Source: Clostridiales bacterium (GTDB lineage: Bacteria > Bacillota > Clostridia > Christensenellales > Aristaeellaceae). From it: DNA of 11,142 nucleotides. Under the pieces are notes generated by a model. That model had not been told where the DNA came from. It saw nothing but the letters and a program-made list of their open reading frames with translations, and made no database searches. Location of the stretch: NCBI GenBank assembly GCA_004557805.1, contig SFFS01000100.1:1-11142 (forward strand), given 5' to 3'. The position numbers and the translations under genes were made by a program. Below are positions 6,400-11,142 of the stretch, piece after piece; the first letter of the stretch is position 1; every line of letters begins with the position of its first letter.

Positions 6400-6735
6400 A
6401 TGACAAGCATACAGGAGGCTTTGCGTCCTTTTGGCATTACCAGATGCTATAAAGGCTTTTCCCATGTATGTTATTCCATTGAGCTTGCCGTTGCCGACGA
6501 TCTCCGCATGGAATCCGTCACCAAGGAGATTTACATGGCGACCGCCGCTCATTTCGGCTGCAAATGGACCGTCGTCGAGCGCAATATCCGGACGGTAGTC
6601 GCCCGTGCATGGCAGGTGAACTCGGACCTGCTGATTCGCATGGCGGGCTACCCGCTGGACGGCGCGCCCACCGCCTCTGAATTCATAGAAATCGTTTCTT
6701 CTTATATCATCCGCAACTCCGCGCCGCAGCCGTAA
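6400..6735 (+). CDS. Stand-alone Spo0A C-terminal DNA-binding-domain protein
   Basis: This 111-residue protein matches the C-terminal effector domain of Spo0A (PF08769) over nearly its full length. The opening LRPFGITRCYKGFSHV corresponds to the LKELGIPAHLKGYxYL start of the domain. TKEIY is followed by KWTVVERNIRTVVARAW (55-71), the recognition-helix region equivalent to TASRVERAIRHAIEVAW. It ends with APTASEFIEIVSSYI (89-103), equivalent to KPTNSEFIA. The phosphoreceiver domain is entirely absent, so it cannot be switched by phosphorylation in the usual way. Such single-domain versions are common in gut Clostridia. The start is ATG with AGGAGG eight bases upstream. It lies divergent to the hydrolase and methyltransferase operon and has a Spo0A box in its leader, so self-regulation or competition with Spo0A is likely. 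Confidence 0.88.
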   Translation: MTSIQEALRPFGITRCYKGFSHVCYSIELAVADDLRMESVTKEIYMATAAHFGCKWTVVERNIRTVVARAWQVNSDLLIRMAGYPLDGAPTASEFIEIVSSYIIRNSAPQP

Positions 6736-6746
6736 AACCGCGGCGC
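6721..6746 (+). repeat. GC-rich hairpin across the stop codon of the Spo0A-like gene
   Basis: GCGCCGC (6721-6727) and GCGGCGC (6740-6746) form a perfect seven-bp stem with a 12-base loop that contains the TAA stop. No T run follows, so it is not a standard terminator. It may still stabilise the 3' end of the message. Confidence 0.35.
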
Positions 6747-7084
6747 GGTATGCACGCGGCTGCTGCGAATTCTCCAAAAGATGAGAGTCTCCGTTTCCGC
6801 GGCGCCTTGCCATCTGCCTGTCCGCATCGCGCGTTTTTGCGCCGGAAACGCCCGCCGCCGCTTCGTTTTGCCGAACTCTATAACTTGCACCACGCCTTTT
6901 CCCTATCGGCCCAGAACGGCTCTCTGGCGCGTAACGAAGCGGGACCGCAAAGCCGCCATGGCATACCGGCAGAGAAGCGGAATGTGCAGACGGCGCGAAG
7001 CGCCATTTCCTCCACCCCGCAGGCGTTTATGGTATCGCCGGCGCTTCATCCAATCATGAAAGGCGAAAGACTCTCTTTCCAAGC
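6736..7084. other. Intergenic stretch with no supported gene
   Basis: About 350 bases lie between two converging genes. Open frames exist (for example 6750-7151 on the plus strand), but they lack a ribosome binding site, have Arg/Ala/Pro-rich GC-driven composition and run into the MerR gene. On the minus strand a six-bp hairpin GAAAGA-GAG-TCTTTC (7065-7079) follows the MerR stop, without a T run. I see no RNA gene. The stretch may be decayed coding sequence. Confidence 0.5.
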
Positions 7085-7909
7085 TTATTCCTGCCTGACA
7101 GGAATGCAGATTTCGGTCACAAACTTTTCCGCATCGCTCGTAATGCCGTAATCAATAAGCGCTATTTCACGTGAAAAGCCGCAGATCTGAAGGCGATGCT
7201 CCTGCATAAACTGTTCCAGCCGCCGGTATTGTTCCGGGGATTGAAGGTGATGACCGCAAAAGCGAACGCGGACGCAAAGCGTCTCCGGCAGCGCAAGAAG
7301 CGTGCCGTCGAACCGGTCTGCTTCATCCAGGAGCAGGAACGTTCCGTCGTACCGGTCATATCGCTTTTCCTTGAGGTGTTCCTCAGAAATGCTGAAGCCT
7401 ACCTTCCCAAGAAAGATAATCGCCTCGGTCTGTGCCGCCGCAAGATCGCTGGTGGACAGGTCCAGGCTCTCCGGCTCCTGCGCCGTTGTGTGATTTTCTG
7501 TCCAGAAAATACGGCAAGCCGGGACGCGGACGATCTCAATGCGTCCCAACGCGGCGCTCTGCGCATCGCGCAGCCGCTGCATTTGCGCATCGATCTTCCG
7601 CTCAATGCGGGCAAACTCCTGCTGTTTTTCCGCAACGATCGCTTTTTGCCTGCTGAGCTTTTCCTCTATCTTGCTCACCTCGCGGTTGTGCAGGAAATCT
7701 TCAATCTCATCGAGCGGCATATCCAACGCGCGAAGGTAACGGATGGTGTTGAACGGCTCAAATTGACGCGGACTGTAATAGCGATACCCCGTATCCGGGT
7801 CTACATATTCCGGCGTAATCAGTCCGCAGCTCTCATAATGGCGGATGCTGCTGACGCTCAGATGAAAAAGCCGCGCCATTTCTCCGATGGAAAAGAGCTT
7901 TCTATTCAT
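7085..7909 (-). CDS. MerR-family regulator with a GyrI-like effector domain
   Basis: A 274-residue BmrR-like transcription factor. Residues 5-72 are the MerR winged-helix domain: FSIGEMARLFHLSVSSIRHYESCGLI is the helix-turn-helix, and DPDTGYRYYSPRQF is the wing. Residues 78-117 form the long antiparallel coiled coil used for dimerisation. Residues 120-274 look like a GyrI/SOUL-type small-molecule binding domain, ending in EICIPV as the family typically does. These regulators bind bulky drugs or lipophilic cations and activate efflux genes by untwisting a promoter with a 19-base spacer. Its ATG lies within the last codons of the MATE gene (8-bp overlap), with AAGGAGG seven bases upstream. A promoter with exactly such a spacer precedes that pump gene, so it probably activates both genes. 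Confidence 0.92.
   Translation of the reverse strand: MNRKLFSIGEMARLFHLSVSSIRHYESCGLITPEYVDPDTGYRYYSPRQFEPFNTIRYLRALDMPLDEIEDFLHNREVSKIEEKLSRQKAIVAEKQQEFARIERKIDAQMQRLRDAQSAALGRIEIVRVPACRIFWTENHTTAQEPESLDLSTSDLAAAQTEAIIFLGKVGFSISEEHLKEKRYDRYDGTFLLLDEADRFDGTLLALPETLCVRVRFCGHHLQSPEQYRRLEQFMQEHRLQICGFSREIALIDYGITSDAEKFVTEICIPVRQE
7087..7105. repeat. Inverted repeat over the 3' end of the MerR gene
   Basis: ATTCCTG-CCTGA-CAGGAAT, a perfect seven-bp inverted repeat with a five-base loop, covers the last codons and part of the TAA stop of the MerR gene. No T run follows on the minus strand, so it is not a standard terminator. Possibly a 3' end stabiliser or chance. Confidence 0.3.
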
Positions 7910-9269
7910 GCTGTCCCTCCTTCAGGTTACGCTTCGCTTTTCGTATGAGCAGTCCGAAAATGATAAGGCACAGAACGTCCGAAAAGAGCGACCCGGCCGC
8001 GGAGGAAAGCCCCATGGGGAAAAGCGTGTCTGCAAAGCGTTTGGATGTAAGATACGCGCCAGGCAGTCGAATGCAGAGGATGGAGAGCGCGTTGTGCAGA
8101 AAGGAAAAGCCGGAGCGGCCGATGGCGCAGAAATAACCGCTGAAGCTGAACTGGAGACCGGCGAAAAAACTGTCCCACACATAGCCCCGCAGATATTGCC
8201 CGCCAAGACGAATGACCTCCGCGCCATCCGTTCGGGAAGAATCTGTGAAAAGCGCGATGACAGGCTCCGCAATGAATTGAACCCCCACAGCGATCACAAG
8301 GCTGACAGACGCGGCAAACAATACGGCGCAGCCAAGGGTCTTTATCGCCCGTTCCGGCTTTCCGGCGCCGATATTCTGCGCGCCAAGCGCGGAAACAGTT
8401 GAAAGCATCGAGGAAGGAATCAGGAACAGAAAGCTCATGATCTTCTCCACAATGCCTACGGCGGCGGCGTCCGCCAGACCGCGGCGGTTAGCGAGGATGG
8501 TGATCACAATGAAAGAAATCTGAATGAAGCCGTCCTGCAATGTGATCGGGATACCGATTCTCAGAATTTTCCCCATCACCGGGCGACGGGGCTTGAAATC
8601 AGTTTTTTCCAGAACGATGTTTTTCCTTTTCAGGATAACGGCCAGAGATACAACGACGCTGATTGCCTGCGATACGGTTGTGCCGAGGGCCGCGCCCGCA
8701 GGTCCGAGGCGCAGGGCTCCCATAAAGAGATAATCCAGGCCGATATTGGCGGCGCAGGCGACGGCAATAAAGTACATCGGGCTTTTGCTGTCGCCCAGGC
8801 CCCGGAAAATAGAGCTGATGATATTATACGCCGTAATAAACGGAATACCGATAAAGCAGATGGTCAGATATGTCGCCGCACCGTTTACAGCCTCCTCCGG
8901 CGTAGACATCGCGGAAACAATGGAGCGAACAAGCAGCAGCAGAACGGCGGTCAGCGCGATAGAAACCCCCATAAACAATGTCACGGTGTTTCCGATGCTC
9001 TGCGCCGCCTGTTTCCGGTTTCCGGCGCCGATAGCCTGCCCAATGCTGACAGTCGTTCCCATGGCAAGGCCAACGATCATCACCGTAAGCATATGCATGA
9101 CCTGTGAGCCGACGGAAACGGCGGTTGTGCTGGCAACCCCCTCAAACTGACCGATGATAAAGAGGTCAGCCATCCCATAGAGCGTCTGTAAAAAATAAGA
9201 AAGCAGATACGGCAGCGAGAACAGAATGACATTTCTGGACACGCTGCCGGTAGTAAGATTCTTTTCCAC
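7902..9269 (-). CDS. MATE-family multidrug efflux pump (DinF-like)
   Basis: This 455-residue, twelve-helix inner-membrane transporter of the MATE family exports drugs or toxic cations in exchange for Na+ or H+. The two-fold repeat of the family is visible: GQAIGAGNRKQA at 77-88 in the N-terminal half is mirrored by GAQNIGAGKPERA at 296-308 in the C-terminal half. FRGLGDSKSPM (155-165) and NIGLDYLFM (175-183) are typical of DinF/NorM-type members. The length is normal. The start is GTG at 9269, ten bases after AAGGAAGGG; there is no ATG until codon 33, which lies inside the first helix region. It precedes and overlaps the MerR gene, forming a two-gene operon. The exported compound cannot be predicted. 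Confidence 0.94.
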   Translation of the reverse strand: MEKNLTTGSVSRNVILFSLPYLLSYFLQTLYGMADLFIIGQFEGVASTTAVSVGSQVMHMLTVMIVGLAMGTTVSIGQAIGAGNRKQAAQSIGNTVTLFMGVSIALTAVLLLLVRSIVSAMSTPEEAVNGAATYLTICFIGIPFITAYNIISSIFRGLGDSKSPMYFIAVACAANIGLDYLFMGALRLGPAGAALGTTVSQAISVVVSLAVILKRKNIVLEKTDFKPRRPVMGKILRIGIPITLQDGFIQISFIVITILANRRGLADAAAVGIVEKIMSFLFLIPSSMLSTVSALGAQNIGAGKPERAIKTLGCAVLFAASVSLVIAVGVQFIAEPVIALFTDSSRTDGAEVIRLGGQYLRGYVWDSFFAGLQFSFSGYFCAIGRSGFSFLHNALSILCIRLPGAYLTSKRFADTLFPMGLSSAAGSLFSDVLCLIIFGLLIRKAKRNLKEGQHE

Positions 9270-9302
9270 GTGTATTTGACCCTTCCTTGCTGAACTGCCC
9301 CT

Positions 9303-9333
9303 ATTATAAAGTCTGCAACGGATATAGAGTCAA
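9303..9333 (-). promoter_or_regulatory. MerR-type promoter with a 19-base spacer
   Basis: On the minus strand: TTGACT (9328-9333), 19 bases, TATAAT (9303-9308). The two boxes are near consensus, yet the spacer is two bases too long for good sigma-A activity. This is the diagnostic layout of promoters activated by MerR-family proteins, and the second gene of the operon is one. A weak dyad TCT/AGA is centred near 9320. Transcription would start near 9296, leaving a 27-base leader before the GTG start. Confidence 0.75.
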
Positions 9334-9378
9334 GGATTTTTCCTATTTGTACTTCCGGCAAATGGGCAGTCCATGGAT

Positions 9379-9519
9379 GCATACTCCAAAGGAGTATGTC
9401 AGGCCGTCAAAAAACTATCGTTTTTTGACGGAGGAAACCCGCCTTCTGAAATTCTTCGGAATTTCCGGGCGAAGGCGGGGCGGGGAATGCATTTTCTGTT
9501 GTCGGAAGATGTATTTTTT
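9379..9519 (+). ncRNA. Four consecutive stem-loops: candidate structured leader RNA or palindromic repeat element
   Basis: Within 141 bases there are four clear stem-loops. (1) CATACTCC-AAA-GGAGTATG at 9380-9398. (2) CCGTCAAAAAAC (9404-9415) with its exact complement at 9420-9431 and loop TATC, a perfect 12-bp stem. (3) A nine-bp outer stem CCCGCCTTC/GAAGGCGGG (9438-9446 with 9471-9479), enclosing GAAATTC-TTCG-GAATTTC (9448-9465), the very stable cUUCGg tetraloop. (4) An 11-bp stem at 9486-9515 followed by a T run. It ends 33 bases before the start codon of the next gene. No known riboswitch class is recognised. It could be a regulatory leader of that gene, an independent RNA, or one copy of a dispersed palindromic repeat. 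Confidence 0.55.
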
Positions 9520-9545
9520 CTTTATTCCACCAGCATTTCAGGAGG
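9442..9545 (+). promoter_or_regulatory. Anti-Shine-Dalgarno pairing option for the 9553 gene
   Basis: CCTTCTGAAAT (9442-9452) can pair with ATTTCAGGAGG (9535-9545) over 11 bases with a single G-U pair. The second segment contains the entire AGGAGG ribosome binding site. The first segment is otherwise locked in the left arms of stem-loop 3 (outer stem and tetraloop stem). The two folds exclude each other, which is the layout of a translational on/off switch. Confidence 0.45.
9486..9524 (+). terminator. Terminator-like hairpin ahead of the 9553 gene
   Basis: AATGCATTTTC (9486-9496) pairs with GAAGATGTATT (9505-9515), 11 bp including two G-U pairs with an eight-base loop. It runs into TTTTTT (9514-9519), then CTTTA. 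Stem plus T run fits an intrinsic terminator, although the stem is AT-rich and therefore weak. It lies directly upstream of a gene read in the same direction, so it could serve as an attenuator or end a short upstream RNA. Confidence 0.4.
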
Positions 9546-9552
9546 GTATTGA

Positions 9553-10410
9553 ATGGTTCCGCAACCAACAGAAACAAAGACGCTGCGGACGCTTTACAGC
9601 CTGTGCGACAGCAATAAGATCGGCGCACAAGCGCCCAATCTGGAAAAACTGCTTGCGCGGCGAAATGGACAGCTGCGCAGCATCATCCGCACGGCAGTGT
9701 GCTACATCAGTTCCAGCGCGCCGGTTGATAAGAATAAAAGAAAGGAAAAGCCACGCTGCAAGCTAGGGCGCTATCTCGAAGGGTATGTTTCCACGCGCTA
9801 TCTGTCCAAGCAGGAGGGACGCACGCATAACTGGTGGTGCAGAGCGCTGAACATGTGCTGCTGGGCTGGACTGCTCAGAAAAGAACGGACGGTGCTCTGG
9901 AATCAGGGGCAGCCCGAAAGGGGCGCAAACCTCTATGCGATCATTCTGCCGGATGAAACAAGTCTGCCGGGCATGGAAGAGCGTGCAGCGCTCATGCTCG
10001 AACACGGGGTCACGATAGGCGGCATTACCAAGACAGCGGCCATATCCCTGTTCGGTCGAGAAACGGCAGATGAAATCTACTGCGACAGCCGTGAAGAAAG
10101 CGAAGATCAACGCATTTTTAACGAGTGGGCAGAAGAAATCGTCCGGGAGCAGATTGCGCGGCGCGGCTACATCACAAAACCGGAACTGCTGGACAAGCTC
10201 AGACACAGGGCAGACACGCTGCTTCTGGCCACAGGCAGACATTCCTTTTCAGCGTCGGAATCAGCATTGGAATGGCGCTTCAATGTAGCCAAACCGTATC
10301 TGCTGGAGGAATACGCCTACCGGCGCGTAACGAAAAAGAATGCAGCGCAGACGAAATCATTAACGCCGGTGGTCAGGCGATTCGCTTTTCTGCCCAAGGA
10401 AGATCACTGA
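9553..10410 (+). CDS. Unrecognised 285-residue protein, probably part of an integrated element
   Basis: I do not recognise this family. The protein is soluble, basic in its first third and acidic in the middle. It has no signal peptide or membrane helix. The segment GRTHNWWCRALNMCCWAGLLRK (89-110, interrupted here only for description) looks like a helix pair with aromatic and Cys residues ending in a GLLRK turn, as in winged-helix DNA-binding proteins. Residues 122-133 (ERGANLYAIILP) would then be the wing strand. Residues 179-225 are strongly charged and helical. It starts with ATG six bases after AGGAGGG and ends shortly before a tyrosine integrase gene on the same strand. A DNA-binding control or replication protein of an integrative element is a reasonable guess but not shown. 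The preceding RNA structures may control its translation. Confidence 0.75.
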   Translation: MVPQPTETKTLRTLYSLCDSNKIGAQAPNLEKLLARRNGQLRSIIRTAVCYISSSAPVDKNKRKEKPRCKLGRYLEGYVSTRYLSKQEGRTHNWWCRALNMCCWAGLLRKERTVLWNQGQPERGANLYAIILPDETSLPGMEERAALMLEHGVTIGGITKTAAISLFGRETADEIYCDSREESEDQRIFNEWAEEIVREQIARRGYITKPELLDKLRHRADTLLLATGRHSFSASESALEWRFNVAKPYLLEEYAYRRVTKKNAAQTKSLTPVVRRFAFLPKEDH

Positions 10411-10468
10411 CCACACATGAGAAAAAAGCCTGTGAGCTGAATTCAAGGATTGTCGATTGGTTGTAAAA

Positions 10469-10669
10469 ATGGTTGGGTGGATTCAGCCCGTCCCTCCCTT
10501 TTCAATTTTGAGTGATGCAGAAAGAAGGAAGATTTCTATTCAGGGCGAAAATATTGGGTTTAACAAGGCGCAGCAGGAACAGATTGTGACAATTATCGAA
10601 AGCGTCTTGACGAAGCACCTTGACAGTTTCAAAACGGATGTTGCGGGCATGCCGAAAGGAGATAACGAC
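10469..10669 (+). other. Open in-frame extension upstream of the integrase start
   Basis: The integrase frame stays open upstream of its likely ATG back to 10436, with an ATG at 10469 that would add 67 residues. The translated stretch looks like protein: FNKAQQEQIVTIIESVLTKH is a good amphipathic helix. The ATG at 10469 has no clear ribosome binding site, while the one at 10670 does. It may be an N-terminal extension of the integrase, or the remains of a small upstream gene fused to it by loss of a stop codon. Confidence 0.4.
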
Positions 10670-11142
10670 ATGCCCAAGAAGATTAGAAGACCGATCATGC
10701 TCGACGGCGTAAAGTGCTGGATTTGCGGAGACAATGAACAGGAATATGCGGAAAATGCAGCGAAATTATTTCGATTGACAGATGATTCGGCGACTCCAAA
10801 AAGCATCAATCACAATGCTCACAACTTCAAAACCTATACAGAGAAATATATGGCTCTGTATAAACACGACCAAATCCGGCATACCACACTTGCCGGATAC
10901 ACGAGTTATCTTCGTCAGCACATTTATCCTTGGTTTGGAGACATGGCTATTGAAAAAATAACCATCGATGAAGTGCAACTCTTTCTAAACAGCAAATCTC
11001 ACCTTGCTGAACATAGTGTCGACCAGTTGAGAATAACGCTCGCCTTCATTCTTGCTGCAGCAGTTGAAGACGGCATCATCCCTAAAAATCCGGCAAAAAG
11101 TAAACGCTTAAAGAATCCTTCAAAAGGAAAAAAGGAACAGCG
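10670..11142 (+). CDS. Tyrosine-type site-specific integrase, N-terminal part (cut by window edge)
   Basis: The first 157 residues of a phage-type integrase are visible. Residues 1-35 carry the arm-type DNA-binding beginning (IRRPIMLDGVKCWICGDNEQEYAEN), closely like the KLDGVxxWITGNTEQEYAEN opening of clostridial integrases. Here Cys replaces two positions, giving C16-x-x-C19. Residues 53-135 are the SAM-like core-binding domain: TYTEKYMALYKHDQIRHTTLAGY, then LRQHIYPWFGDMAIEKITIDEVQLFL, then SVDQLRITLAFILAAAVEDGII. It continues with NPAKSKRLKNP, the usual linker to the catalytic domain, which lies outside the window. I chose the ATG at 10670 because AAAGGAG sits eight bases upstream and relatives begin at this point. 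The DNA here is visibly richer in A and T than the rest of the window, in line with horizontal transfer. Confidence 0.88.
   Translation, partial: MPKKIRRPIMLDGVKCWICGDNEQEYAENAAKLFRLTDDSATPKSINHNAHNFKTYTEKYMALYKHDQIRHTTLAGYTSYLRQHIYPWFGDMAIEKITIDEVQLFLNSKSHLAEHSVDQLRITLAFILAAAVEDGIIPKNPAKSKRLKNPSKGKKEQ

Noticed and set aside
6721..6760. Intrinsic terminator after the Spo0A-like gene
   Set aside because: A good GC stem exists, but no T run follows, so it is listed only as a hairpin.
6750..7151. A 133-residue plus-strand frame in the gap before the MerR gene
   Set aside because: No ribosome binding site, low-complexity basic composition, and it overlaps the 3' end of the MerR gene.
9380..9519. 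CRISPR array
   Set aside because: The stem-loops have different sequences and there are no equal repeats with unique spacers.
9287..9766. A 159-residue open frame through the stem-loop region
   Set aside because: It reads across all four stem-loops, has no ribosome binding site and overlaps the start of the better-supported 9553 gene in another frame.
10540..10978. Two overlapping minus-strand frames opposite the integrase
   Set aside because: They lie antisense to a clear integrase domain and show no family features.

Overview
The window looks like a chromosomal segment of a moderately GC-rich, spore-lineage Clostridia (Bacillota) of the gut or rumen type. The reasons are strong AGGAGG ribosome binding sites throughout, a Spo0A-type DNA-binding protein, a DinF-like MATE pump paired with a MerR regulator, and a typical clostridial tyrosine integrase. 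No species can be named from the sequence alone.

Left part (1-5966, all minus strand). A compact operon runs right to left: a six-helix membrane protein, a leucine-carboxyl-methyltransferase-family O-methyltransferase, an alpha/beta hydrolase, an HSL-type alpha/beta hydrolase, a four-helix membrane protein of unknown family, a third alpha/beta hydrolase, an L-2-amino-thiazoline-4-carboxylate hydrolase-family protein, a UbiE-like SAM methyltransferase, and the start of one more gene cut by the window edge. Gaps are at most about 30 bp and two junctions are ATGA overlaps. The operon has a convincing sigma-A promoter (TTGATT-17-TAAAAT with extended -10) at 6091-6119, and its leader holds three dyads. 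Three hydrolases plus two methyltransferases plus an ATC-hydrolase-like enzyme suggest an undescribed pathway that modifies or breaks down small molecules. The substrate cannot be read from the sequence.

Middle (5967-7084). The intergenic region carries back-to-back promoters. To the right is a 111-residue, receiver-less Spo0A C-terminal-domain protein. A perfect Spo0A box (TGTCGAA) lies in its leader and its ribosome binding site lies in a possible hairpin. About 350 bp after it hold no supported gene.

Right-middle (7085-9333, minus strand). A MATE-family pump and a BmrR/GyrI-like MerR regulator overlap by 8 bp. They share a promoter with a 19-bp spacer, the hallmark of MerR-activated promoters, so the pump is probably induced by its own regulator.

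Right end (9334-11142, plus strand). Four stem-loops in a row (9379-9519) precede an unrecognised 285-residue protein. One arm of the third stem-loop can instead pair, over 11 bp, with the whole ribosome binding site of that gene. This looks like an RNA switch, a mobile palindromic repeat, or both. An AT-richer tyrosine integrase follows and runs off the window, which suggests the edge of an integrated element.
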